Shown here in pieces: positions 8,905 to 17,031 of a stretch of DNA of 64,000 nucleotides (positions are counted from its first letter, which is position 1; each line of letters opens with the position of its first letter). Both the position numbers and the translations under genes were made by a program. The notes under the pieces were generated by a model. The model worked only from the letters and a program-made list of their open reading frames with translations. It had not been told where the DNA came from and did not search any database. This DNA comes from Rhodopseudomonas sp. P2A-2r (lineage in GTDB: Bacteria > Pseudomonadota > Alphaproteobacteria > Rhizobiales > Xanthobacteraceae): NCBI RefSeq assembly GCF_026015985.1, contig NZ_CP110389.1, positions 2,450,001-2,514,000 on the forward strand, written 5' to 3'.

Positions 8905-10437
8905 TCAGTGGCCGGCCATATGACGGCCGATGTCGGTGAGGTCGGCTTCGCTGGCGCGCGCCTCGTAGACGAAACGGCCGTGGAACATCACCACCAGCCG
9001 ATCGGACAGTTCGAGGAGTTCGTCGAGGTCCTCGCTGACCAGCAGAACCGCGGCGCCGCGGTTGCGCGCCGCCATGATCTCGGCACGGATCTGCGCCACT
9101 GCCGCGAAATCGAGGCCGAAGCAGGGATTGGCCGCGATCAGCACCTCGACGTCGCCGCCCAGCTCGCGCGCCAGCACCGCGCGCTGCACATTGCCGCCGG
9201 AGAGCGCTGCAATCGGCGTGTCCGGGGTGCGGGTCTTGACCTTGTAAAGCCCGATCTGCTTCTCCGCATTGCTGCGAAAGGCGGCGCGGTTGAGCCACCA
9301 GCCGCCGCTTGCATAGGGGGCACGGTCGAATTCGCGGAAGGCGAGATTGTCGGCGACGCTCATGCCGCCCACGCAGGCGTTTTTCAGCGGCTCCTCGGGG
9401 AGCAGGGACATCCTGTGCAGGCGCATCTCATCGCGGCTGGCGTGATAGACTTCGCCGGCAACGCGCATTTCGCCGCCTGAGGCGTCGCGCTGGCCGGCCA
9501 GCATTTCCACGAGCTGGCGCTGGCCATTGCCGGAGACGCCGGCGATGCCCACGATCTCGCCGGCGCGCACGGCCAGCGAGACATCGTGGACCGCGACGGC
9601 ACCGGCATCGTCAAGTGCGCTAAGCCCGTCGAGTTCGAGCCGGGTGGCACCGACGGCGCCGACCCGCGCCGGCTGCACTGTCAATTCTTCGGCGCCGATC
9701 ATCATGCGCGCCATGGCATCGGAACTGAGATCGGCGACCTTGCCGGCACCGGCCAACTTGCCACGACGCAGGATGGTCACCTCATCGGCGAAAGCCCTGA
9801 CCTCGCGGAACTTGTGGGTGATCATCAGGATGGTCAGGCCGTCATCGACCACCATCTTCCGGAGCATGCCCAGCACTTCATCGGCCTCATTGGGCGTCAG
9901 CACCGAGGTTGGCTCGTCGAGGATCAGGAAGCGGCGCTTCAGGTAGAGCTGCTTGAGGATCTCGCATTTCTGCCGCTCGCCGGCCGAGATGTCGGAAACG
10001 CGCGCGTCGAGCGGCACCTTGAACGGCATGCCGGCGAGAAAGGTCTCCAGCTCGCGATTTTCCTTTTTCCAGTCGATCACCCCCGGCACGTCGTCGCGCG
10101 CCATCACCAGGTTTTCCGCAACCGTCATGGCGGGGACGAGTGTAAAATGCTGATAGACCATGCCAAGGCCGAGTGCATGGGCGTCCTTGGGATTGGATAG
10201 TGCGGCCTCACGGCCGCCGACCAGCACCTGGCCTTCGGTCTGGTGATAGTAACCCATGATGCATTTGACGAGCGTGCTCTTGCCGGCGCCGTTCTCGCCG
10301 AGCAGGGCGTGGAACGAGCCCGGCTGCACCTTCAGTTCGACGTTGTCGAGCGCTGCGAAATCGCCGAACCGCATGGTCATGCCGAGCGCGTCGACGCCGA
10401 GCGGTCCGTCGGGGACGAACGGTGCGCCGATGATCAT
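8905..10437 (-). CDS. ABC transporter ATP-binding protein, two ABC domains (second BMP-type importer)
   Basis: This 510-residue ATPase has the same tandem layout as the one at 5063-6634. Domain 1 has Walker [10 protein letters not shown], signature [11 protein letters not shown] and Walker [12 protein letters not shown]. Domain 2 has a degenerate Walker A ([14 protein letters not shown]) and signature [14 protein letters not shown]. Its start overlaps the stop of the upstream amidohydrolase gene by 4 bases (10434-10437), so the two are translationally coupled. That places the hydrolase inside the transporter operon. It powers the permeases at 11154-13186. Confidence 0.92.
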   Translation of the reverse strand: MIIGAPFVPDGPLGVDALGMTMRFGDFAALDNVELKVQPGSFHALLGENGAGKSTLVKCIMGYYHQTEGQVLVGGREAALSNPKDAHALGLGMVYQHFTLVPAMTVAENLVMARDDVPGVIDWKKENRELETFLAGMPFKVPLDARVSDISAGERQKCEILKQLYLKRRFLILDEPTSVLTPNEADEVLGMLRKMVVDDGLTILMITHKFREVRAFADEVTILRRGKLAGAGKVADLSSDAMARMMIGAEELTVQPARVGAVGATRLELDGLSALDDAGAVAVHDVSLAVRAGEIVGIAGVSGNGQRQLVEMLAGQRDASGGEMRVAGEVYHASRDEMRLHRMSLLPEEPLKNACVGGMSVADNLAFREFDRAPYASGGWWLNRAAFRSNAEKQIGLYKVKTRTPDTPIAALSGGNVQRAVLARELGGDVEVLIAANPCFGLDFAAVAQIRAEIMAARNRGAAVLLVSEDLDELLELSDRLVVMFHGRFVYEARASEADLTDIGRHMAGH

Positions 10438-11141
10438 GACAGCGCCTCGATCATCGCCGCCGAAGTGGCAACGGCGCCGAACACGCCGCCCTGCATCTTG
10501 ATCATCTTAAGCGCGTGCTCGTGATTGCTCTTGTCGGTGGCGGCGCAGCAGTCCTCGATCAGCACGCACTCAAAACCGCGGTCGTTGGCCTCGCGCATGG
10601 TGGTATGGACGCAGACGTCGGTGGTGATGCCGGTGAGAACGAGGTTGTCGATGCCGCGCAGCCGCAGTATCAGTTCAAGATCGGTGGCGCAGAACGAGCC
10701 CTTGCCAGGCTTGTCGATGATCGGCTCGCCCGGCATCGGCGCCAGTTCGTCGATGATCTCCCAGCCCTTTTCGCCGCGCACCAGCACCCGGCCGCACGGG
10801 CCGTCGTCGCCGATGCCGGCACCGATCTGGCGCGAGCGCCAGCGCTTGTTGTCGGGCAGGTCGGAGAGGTCCGGACGATGGCCCTCGCGGGTATGAATGA
10901 TGTGAAAGCCTCGGGCGCGCATCACGGCCAGGAGTTTCCTGATCGGTTCGATCGGCGCGCGGGTCAGCGAGAGGTCGTAGCCCATCTTGTCGACATAGCC
11001 GCCGACGCCGCAGAAATCGGTCTGCATGTCGATGATGACGAGCGCCGTGTTGTCCGGACGCAGATCGCCATTCCATGGCCAGGCATAGGGCTCTGACCTG
11101 ACAAAGCGTTCGGTCGATGTCGTTGGCACAGCAGCGTCCAT
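10434..11141 (-). CDS. biuH: Biuret-hydrolase-like cysteine amidohydrolase (isochorismatase fold)
   Basis: This 235-residue enzyme of the isochorismatase-like cysteine hydrolase family is, from memory, strikingly like the biuret hydrolase BiuH of Rhizobium leguminosarum along its whole length ([48 protein letters not shown]). The expected triad is present as Asp38, Lys144 and Cys177, each two residues later than the BiuH triad Asp36/Lys142/Cys175. Biuret would be split to allophanate and ammonia. A ureidoacrylate or other carbamoyl-amide substrate is the main alternative. The gene lies between the permease and ATPase genes of a BMP importer, so uptake and hydrolysis of the same compound are probably linked. 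No allophanate hydrolase gene is in view. Confidence 0.8.
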   Translation of the reverse strand: MDAAVPTTSTERFVRSEPYAWPWNGDLRPDNTALVIIDMQTDFCGVGGYVDKMGYDLSLTRAPIEPIRKLLAVMRARGFHIIHTREGHRPDLSDLPDNKRWRSRQIGAGIGDDGPCGRVLVRGEKGWEIIDELAPMPGEPIIDKPGKGSFCATDLELILRLRGIDNLVLTGITTDVCVHTTMREANDRGFECVLIEDCCAATDKSNHEHALKMIKMQGGVFGAVATSAAMIEALS

Positions 11142-11153
11142 GGCCTGCTCCTG

Positions 11154-12080
11154 TTATCGCGTGATCGAGAGTTCGGCGGGCGCGCCGGTCAGGGTGCGCT
11201 TCGGCGAACAGGTGATGATCATGATCACCAGCGTGAGGATGTAGGGTGCGGCGTTGAACAGGTGATAGCCGGCGGTGACGCCGACCGACTGCAGCGCCGG
11301 TCCGAGCGCCGCGGCGCCGCCAAAGGCGAGCGAGGCCCACAGGCACAGCATCGGATCCCAGCGCGCAAAGATCACCAGCGCCACCGCGGTGACGCCCTGG
11401 CCGCTAGACAGGCCCTCGTTCCAGCTGCCGGGATAGAATAGCGACAGGAACGAGCCGCCGACGCCGGCGAGGAAGCCGCCGCACATGGTGGCGCGCAGGC
11501 GAATGAGGTTGACCGAATAGCCCATGGCGCGCGCGGCATCAGCGCTTTCGCCGGCGGTGCGGATCAACAGGCCCCAGCGCGTCGTCTTGAAGGCCCAATA
11601 GAGAACCGGCGCCAGCGCGACGCCAATCAGGAACAGCGCGTTGATCTGCAGCGCTTGACGGACCTGCGGGATGTCGCTCCAGAAGCCGAAATCGATCGCC
11701 GGCAACCGTGCCGCGGTCGGCTCGATCAGCGGCTTGCCGAGATAGAAGGCAAGGCCGGTGCCGAACAGCATCAGCGCGATGCCGACGGCGACGTCGTTGA
11801 CCCGCGGCAGCGAGCAGATGCCGGCATGCAGCGCGCCCAGCAGGGCGCCGGTCACGCCGGCGGCGAGCACGCCGAGCCAGGGCGAACCGGTGAGATAGGA
11901 AATGCCATAGGCGCTCATGGCGCCCATCACCAGCGTGCCCTCGAGGCCGAGGTTGATGCGGCCGGAGCGCTCGGTGATGCATTCGCCGAGGCTGACGAAC
12001 AGAAACGGCGTTGAAATGCGGATCGCGCCGCCGAGCACCGCGAGCGGCACCGTCCAGTATCCGATATCGCCGGCTGCCAT
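11154..12080 (-). CDS. ABC transporter permease (second BMP-type importer, YufQ-like)
   Basis: This 308-residue BPD_transp_2 permease has the motif GECITERSGRINLGLEGTLVMGA near the N-terminus, matching the GELITERAGVLNLGVEG motif of the first importer's permease. Multiple hydrophobic segments span the protein. It starts within the stop region of the preceding permease gene (12080), and 12 bases separate it from the biuret-hydrolase-like gene, consistent with one transcript from 14292 to 8337. It pairs with the product of 12080-13186 in the inner membrane. Confidence 0.88.
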   Translation of the reverse strand: MAAGDIGYWTVPLAVLGGAIRISTPFLFVSLGECITERSGRINLGLEGTLVMGAMSAYGISYLTGSPWLGVLAAGVTGALLGALHAGICSLPRVNDVAVGIALMLFGTGLAFYLGKPLIEPTAARLPAIDFGFWSDIPQVRQALQINALFLIGVALAPVLYWAFKTTRWGLLIRTAGESADAARAMGYSVNLIRLRATMCGGFLAGVGGSFLSLFYPGSWNEGLSSGQGVTAVALVIFARWDPMLCLWASLAFGGAAALGPALQSVGVTAGYHLFNAAPYILTLVIMIITCSPKRTLTGAPAELSITR

Positions 12081-13186
12081 CAGGATTTTCCTTTCAGAAA
12101 GCCGATCCGGCCATACAGCGCGTCAGAGGCCAGCACAAAGACGAAGATCATGCCCTGCAGCACGAACACCGAGGCGTCCGGCAGCCCCAGTCTTCGCTGC
12201 AGCAAGCCGCCGGAGGCGCTGATGCCGCCGAGCAGGATCGCGACGGGAATGATCGCCAGCGGATTGTGCCGCGCGAGGAAGGCGACAAGGATGCCCGTAA
12301 AGCCGTAACCGGCGGCGAGGTTGGCGTTGGTGCGACCCTGCACGGCGGCGACCTCGACCATCCCGGCGAGACCTGCTGCGCCTCCGGCGAGGAAGCAGGT
12401 GATCATGATCAACCTGCCGACGGAGAGGCCCACGAGCTTCGCTGCGCGAACATTGCCGCCGGCGACGCGCGCGGCGAAGCCGAACACGGTGTGATAGATC
12501 AGCACATAGGATGCGATCGCCGCGATCAGGCCGAAGACAAAGCCCCAATGCACGTCGGTGCCGGGAATTGAACCGATCATGTTGGCGGCGCCGATCTCGC
12601 GGCTTGACGGCTTGTTGAGGCTGGCGGGATCGCGCATCACGCCTTCGACGAGCTGATTGAGGATCGCCAGCGCGATATAGACCAGCAGCAGGCTGGAGAT
12701 GGTTTCGTTGACGCCGCGGTAGTGGCGGAGGCCACCGGCCAGCGAGATCCACAATCCACCGCCGGCGACACCGGCCAGCACCATGCCGATCTGGACAACG
12801 AGCGGCGGCGCGGCCTGCAGCAGCAGCGCGGCCGAGGTCGCAGACAAAGCTCCCATCAACAGCGCGCCTTCGCCGCCGATGATCACCATGCCCAATTGCG
12901 CCGGCAAGGCCGTGCACAGTGCGGTGAGGATCAGCGGTGCGGCCTTGGTCAGCGTGTTCTGCCACGAGAACCAGGTGCCGAAGGCGCCCTGGTACATGTA
13001 GAAATACAGGTCCAGCGGGTTCTTGCCGAACAGCGCGACGAACACGCCGAACAAAGCGAGGGCGCCCACCAGCGCCCCCGCCGGAATCAATATGTATTCG
13101 ATCGTGCCACCATGGCGTTGGCGAAACCCGGGTCTCGCCGCGCGCGATGAAGCCATGGCCAGGGAATCGCCAACGCCGGCTGTCAC
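12080..13186 (-). CDS. ABC transporter permease (second BMP-type importer, YufP-like)
   Basis: This 368-residue BPD_transp_2 permease has the motif CTALPAQLGMVIIGGEGALLMGAL and the C-terminal NLAAGYGFTGILVAFLARHNPL stretch typical of the longer BMP-importer permease. Its start overlaps the stop of the BMP binding-protein gene by 4 bases (13183-13186), and it abuts the next permease gene at 12080. The N-terminus has about 30 mostly polar residues before the first membrane helix, so the start could be slightly downstream. The ligand is unknown, but the genes in the operon suggest a purine, ureide or biuret-like compound. Confidence 0.88.
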   Translation of the reverse strand: MTAGVGDSLAMASSRAARPGFRQRHGGTIEYILIPAGALVGALALFGVFVALFGKNPLDLYFYMYQGAFGTWFSWQNTLTKAAPLILTALCTALPAQLGMVIIGGEGALLMGALSATSAALLLQAAPPLVVQIGMVLAGVAGGGLWISLAGGLRHYRGVNETISSLLLVYIALAILNQLVEGVMRDPASLNKPSSREIGAANMIGSIPGTDVHWGFVFGLIAAIASYVLIYHTVFGFAARVAGGNVRAAKLVGLSVGRLIMITCFLAGGAAGLAGMVEVAAVQGRTNANLAAGYGFTGILVAFLARHNPLAIIPVAILLGGISASGGLLQRRLGLPDASVFVLQGMIFVFVLASDALYGRIGFLKGKS

Positions 13187-14292
13187 GAAGTGGCTCCGAT
13201 GACGCCCTCGATCAGATAGTCCATCTTTTCCAGTTCGGGATCCTTCTGGCCGCGCTCGGTGCCGGCGCCGATCACTTCCTTGCCCTTGTTGTCCTTCAGC
13301 GGCCCCTTCCAGATCGTATAGGTGCCGGCCATCAGCTGCGCCTTGATGTCGTCGGCGTGCTTGCGCGCTTCAGCGGAGACGGCTTCACCATACGGCGAGC
13401 ACTTGACGACTTCTTCCTTGAGGCCGCCGCGGTAGAAATTCGGAATACCTTCGCCGGAGGCGATCATCTTGAGGAACTTGGGATACAGCGCCTCCCAGTT
13501 CCATTCGGCGCCGGTGAGATAGGCCTTTGGCGCCAGCGGCGACTGGTTGACGTGATAGCCGCACACCATGGCGCCGCGCCGCGCTGCGTTCTCGACCATG
13601 GTCTTCGGACCATCGACATGGCAGGTCAGCACGTCGACGCCCTGGTCGATCAGGCTGTTGGTGGCTTCGGCTTCCTTGACCGGCATCGACCAGTCGCCGG
13701 TGAAGATCACCTGCGTCGTGGCCTTGGGGTTGGCCAGCTTCGCGCCGAGGGTGAAGGCATTGATGTTGCGCAGCACCTGCGGGATTGGCTTGGCCGCGAC
13801 GAAGCCGAGCTTGCCGGTCTTCGAGGTATGGCCGGCGACGATGCCGGAGATGAACTGGGCTTCGTCGATATAGCCGAAATAGCTGCCGGCGTTCTTCGGA
13901 TCCTTGTCGCTCCACAACCCGCCGCAGTGCTCGAAGACGACCTTCGGATATTTCTTGGCCATTTTGACCATATGCGGATTGTAGTAGCCGAACGACGTCG
14001 GGAACAGCAGCGAAGCGCCGTCGAGATTGATCATGGACTCCATGGTCTTCTCGCAGGCGTCGGTCTCAGGGACCTTTTCCTCCTCGACCACCTTGATGCC
14101 GGGCATCTTCTTCAGTGCCGCAGCGGCCAGAGCGTGGGCCTGATTGTAGCCGTAGTCGTCGCGCGACCCGACATAGATGAAGCCGATGGTGGTGTCGGCC
14201 GCGGCCGCATGCCGGATGCCAAGTGTCGAGCCGAGCGTGAGGGCGGCACCGCCCTGCAGCAGATGGCGACGTGAAATCTTGCCGAAATCCAT
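13183..14292 (-). CDS. BMP-family ABC transporter substrate-binding protein
   Basis: This 369-residue periplasmic receptor has an N-terminus that looks like a twin-arginine signal (KISRRHLLQGGAALTLG, cleavage after HAAA), unlike the Sec-type signal of the first BMP protein. Family motifs are IGFIYVGSRDDYGYNQAHA, LLFPTSFGYYNPHM and KTGKLGFVAAKPIPQV. It is the first gene of the six-gene minus-strand operon 14292-8337 (binding protein, two permeases, biuret-hydrolase-like enzyme, ATPase, deaminase). It faces the plus-strand allantoate-amidohydrolase-like gene across an AT-rich divergent promoter region. Confidence 0.9.
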   Translation of the reverse strand: MDFGKISRRHLLQGGAALTLGSTLGIRHAAAADTTIGFIYVGSRDDYGYNQAHALAAAALKKMPGIKVVEEEKVPETDACEKTMESMINLDGASLLFPTSFGYYNPHMVKMAKKYPKVVFEHCGGLWSDKDPKNAGSYFGYIDEAQFISGIVAGHTSKTGKLGFVAAKPIPQVLRNINAFTLGAKLANPKATTQVIFTGDWSMPVKEAEATNSLIDQGVDVLTCHVDGPKTMVENAARRGAMVCGYHVNQSPLAPKAYLTGAEWNWEALYPKFLKMIASGEGIPNFYRGGLKEEVVKCSPYGEAVSAEARKHADDIKAQLMAGTYTIWKGPLKDNKGKEVIGAGTERGQKDPELEKMDYLIEGVIGATS

Positions 14293-14731
14293 TGGTTGCT
14301 CCCCTTCGGCGGGCTGGCCGCCGCTCAGTTCGTGGCTGCGCCGGTCGACGAGCCGCGGACAGGTTGTCGCAAGCTTCGTGCCAATGGTCCGAGAATGGGC
14401 ACGTCTTTTTATCTAATTGATATTACTAATATAAATTTATTTCAAAAGACGTTATCGCGGGTTTTCAAATTAGGATTGGCTAAATAATAATCGGTTTCAT
14501 TTTATTGTATGCAACTGAGTTGTGCAGATTATAGGGTTCGATGACCATAAGGACTGGCTGCGGCCGGCTTGATAATCAGGGCTGCCGGGAACGCAGCTCT
14601 CCTGTTATCGATGGGAACCGAGACGGCGGATTCGCCCGATCGAAGGCCCGGGATCTTGTCTCTGGGCTTGTCCTCACCCCGCTCAGGATCTGCGTGCCGT
14701 CAAGGGCGCGTCGCACCGGAAAAGTATTGCG
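14293..14731. promoter_or_regulatory. AT-rich divergent promoter region with possible operators
   Basis: This 439 bp region lies between the minus-strand BMP operon and the plus-strand amidohydrolase gene. Around 14405-14545 it is clearly AT-rich compared with its surroundings, as expected of a promoter core. TTGTATGCAA (14505-14514) is one base from a perfect palindrome of the TTGTATACAA type often bound by GntR/FCD regulators. CAACTgAGTTG (14512-14522) overlaps it. No GntR gene is in the window. Between 14545 and 14731 I see no gene. Confidence 0.45.
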
Positions 14732-16012
14732 ATGGAAACCAAAGTCGTCGGGCCCACCGGGATGTCGCTCGGTGACGAGATCGTCGGTCGTATCGACGCC
14801 CTGGCCGCCATTTCGGAGACCGCAACTAATCTCACGCGGATTTTCCTGACGCCCGAACACCGCGCCGCCGGCGAGCTGATCATGGGCTTGATGCGCGACG
14901 CCGGGATGTCGGCGCATCTCGACGCGATCGGCAATGTCTGCGGCCGCTACGAGGGCGACCGGCCGGGCCAGCCTTGCCTGATGCTCGGCTCCCACTACGA
15001 CACCGTGCGCGACGCCGGCAAATGGGACGGGCCGTTGGGACTGATCACTGCGATTTCCTGCGTCGCTGACCTGCACCGTCGCGGCCGACGGCTGCCCTTC
15101 GCCATCGAGGTCACCGGATTTGCCGACGAGGAGGGCGTGCGCTTCGCGTCCACGTTGCTTGGCAGCCGCGCCATTGCCGGCACGTTCGATGAGAGTGCGC
15201 TCGGCAGCAAGGACAAAGCGGGCGTCAAGATGCGGGAGGCGATGACGGCGTTCGGGCTCGATCCCGACCACATTGGTGCCGCGGCCCGCGCGCCGAGCGA
15301 ATTGCTGGCCTATGTCGAACTGCATATCGAGCAGGGACCGGTGCTGGAGTCGAAGAACCTGCCAGTGGGCGTCGTCACGGCGATCTCCGGGGCGACCCGG
15401 CTGGCGGTGGAGTTGCACGGCATGGCCGGCCATGCCGGCACGGTGCCGATGGCGCTGCGCCGCGATGCGCTGGCCGGCGCTGCCGAATGCATCGTCGCCA
15501 TCGAGGAATTCTGCAGCAGCGATCGCGACGGGCTGGTCGGCACGGTCGGCTACATCAACGCCATGCCCGGCGCCACCAATGTCATTCCCGGGATGGTGTC
15601 GTTCACCATCGACATCCGCACGGCCAGGGATTCCTTTCGCAAGCTGGCGGTCGCCGACATCGTCCGCCACATCGAGGAAATTGTGAAACGGCGCAAGCTG
15701 GGGCTGGAGATCAACGTTACCCACGAGAACCGCACGGTGCCCTGTGCGCCATGGCTGCAGCAGCAGGTTGCCGACGCCGTCGCTGCCGAAGGCTATCGTG
15801 TGTTCGAACTGCCGAGCGGCGCCGGTCATGATGGCATGGCGATGATCGATATCGCCGATGTCGCCATGCTGTTTGTCCGTTGCCGCGGCGGAATCAGCCA
15901 CAATCCCGCCGAGCATGTCGAGACGGCAGACGCCGACGCCGGCGCCCGCGTCTTGCTGCGCCTGATCGAGAATTTCCGGGCGAAATCCAATCCTGTCGTC
16001 CCGGACAAGTGA
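14732..16012 (+). CDS. Allantoate amidohydrolase-like M20/hydantoinase-carbamoylase family enzyme
   Basis: This 426-residue zinc-dependent amidohydrolase carries the binuclear metal-site motifs [18 protein letters not shown] and [11 protein letters not shown], the His in [10 protein letters not shown], the dimerisation-domain GHAGTVPM and the C-terminal [11 protein letters not shown]. The HYDTV form is typical of allantoate amidohydrolases (AllC), which split allantoate to ureidoglycine/ureidoglycolate, CO2 and ammonia. N-carbamoyl-amino-acid hydrolase is the main alternative. It starts a plus-strand unit with the DapA-family gene one base after its stop, and is divergent from the BMP importer operon, which fits ureide catabolism. 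Confidence 0.78.
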   Translation: METKVVGPTGMSLGDEIVGRIDALAAISETATNLTRIFLTPEHRAAGELIMGLMRDAGMSAHLDAIGNVCGRYEGDRPGQPCLMLGSHYDTVRDAGKWDGPLGLITAISCVADLHRRGRRLPFAIEVTGFADEEGVRFASTLLGSRAIAGTFDESALGSKDKAGVKMREAMTAFGLDPDHIGAAARAPSELLAYVELHIEQGPVLESKNLPVGVVTAISGATRLAVELHGMAGHAGTVPMALRRDALAGAAECIVAIEEFCSSDRDGLVGTVGYINAMPGATNVIPGMVSFTIDIRTARDSFRKLAVADIVRHIEEIVKRRKLGLEINVTHENRTVPCAPWLQQQVADAVAAEGYRVFELPSGAGHDGMAMIDIADVAMLFVRCRGGISHNPAEHVETADADAGARVLLRLIENFRAKSNPVVPDK

Positions 16013-16013
16013 C

Positions 16014-16889
16014 ATGAGCGATTTCCACGGCGTTTTTCCATACCTGGTGTCACCGATCGATGCGGCCGGTCAGATCCGCACCGACGTGTTGGCGCGGCTA
16101 TGCGACGATCTGATCAAATCAGGCGTTCACGGCCTGACGCCGCTCGGCTCCACCGGCGAATTCGCTTATCTCAACCGCCGGCAGCGCAAAATCGTGGTGC
16201 AGACCACCGTCGAAGCAGCCGCGGGCCGCGTGCCTGTGGTCGCCGGCGTCGCATCGACATCCACTGCGGACGCGGTCGCGCAGGCGAAGTACTATCAGAA
16301 GCAGGGCGTCGACGGCATTCTCGCCATCCTGGAAGCCTATTTCCCGCTCAAGGATGCGCAGATCGAATCCTATTTCCGCGCCATCGCCGACGCGGTTGAT
16401 ATCCCCGTGGTGATCTACACCAATCCGCAGTTTCAGCGCTCCGACCTCACCCTCGACGTGGTCGCGCGGCTCGCCGAGCATCCGCTCATCCAGTACATCA
16501 AGGACGCCTCCACCAACACCGGACGGCTGCTGTCGATCATGAATCGATGCGGCGACCAGCTGCAGGTGTTCTCGGCATCGGCGCATATTCCCGCGGCGGT
16601 GATGCTGATCGGCGGTGCCGGCTGGATGGCCGGTCCCGCCTGCGTTGCGCCCCGGCAGAGCGTCGCGCTCTACGATTTCTGCAAGGCCGACCGCTGGGAC
16701 GAGGCGATGGCGCTGCAGCGCCGGTTGTGGCGGCTCAACGAAGCTTTTGCGCGCTACAACCTCGCGGCCTGCATCAAGGCCGGCCTGTCGATCCAGGGCT
16801 ATGACGTCGGAGACCCCATCGCGCCGCAGGCGGCGTTGAGCGATGACGAACGCAAGGTCATCGAGGCGGTGCTGCGCGACATCGAATGA
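16014..16889 (+). CDS. DapA (dihydrodipicolinate synthase)-family lyase/aldolase
   Basis: This 291-residue class I aldolase-fold enzyme has the N-terminal PYLVSPID strand, the GSTGEFAYL motif, the VVIYTNP segment with the active-site Tyr, and the Schiff-base Lys in QYIKDAS. It is probably not the housekeeping DapA: the position beside a carbamoylase and the divergent C-terminus fit a catabolic 2-oxoacid aldolase/lyase of the NAL/KDG/DHDPS superfamily. It follows the amidohydrolase gene with one base between stop and start codons, so the two are coupled and may act in sequence. The substrate is unknown. Confidence 0.8.
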   Translation: MSDFHGVFPYLVSPIDAAGQIRTDVLARLCDDLIKSGVHGLTPLGSTGEFAYLNRRQRKIVVQTTVEAAAGRVPVVAGVASTSTADAVAQAKYYQKQGVDGILAILEAYFPLKDAQIESYFRAIADAVDIPVVIYTNPQFQRSDLTLDVVARLAEHPLIQYIKDASTNTGRLLSIMNRCGDQLQVFSASAHIPAAVMLIGGAGWMAGPACVAPRQSVALYDFCKADRWDEAMALQRRLWRLNEAFARYNLAACIKAGLSIQGYDVGDPIAPQAALSDDERKVIEAVLRDIE

Positions 16890-17031
16890 CGTCTTTTTCC
16901 GCAGCGTGGCACGATTCTTTGGTCTGACCGCCTGCGATTGCCGCATTCCGTGTTGCCGCGACTGACTGTTGGCTGGCGCGCGGTTTTTCGGTTAGAAACA
17001 ACCAGCCCCTGCCTGCTCGAAGGACAACCTG

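Noticed and set aside
16014..16889. Call as housekeeping DapA of lysine biosynthesis
   Set aside because: The gene sits in a catabolic unit next to an amidohydrolase and has a divergent C-terminal half, so only the superfamily is supported.
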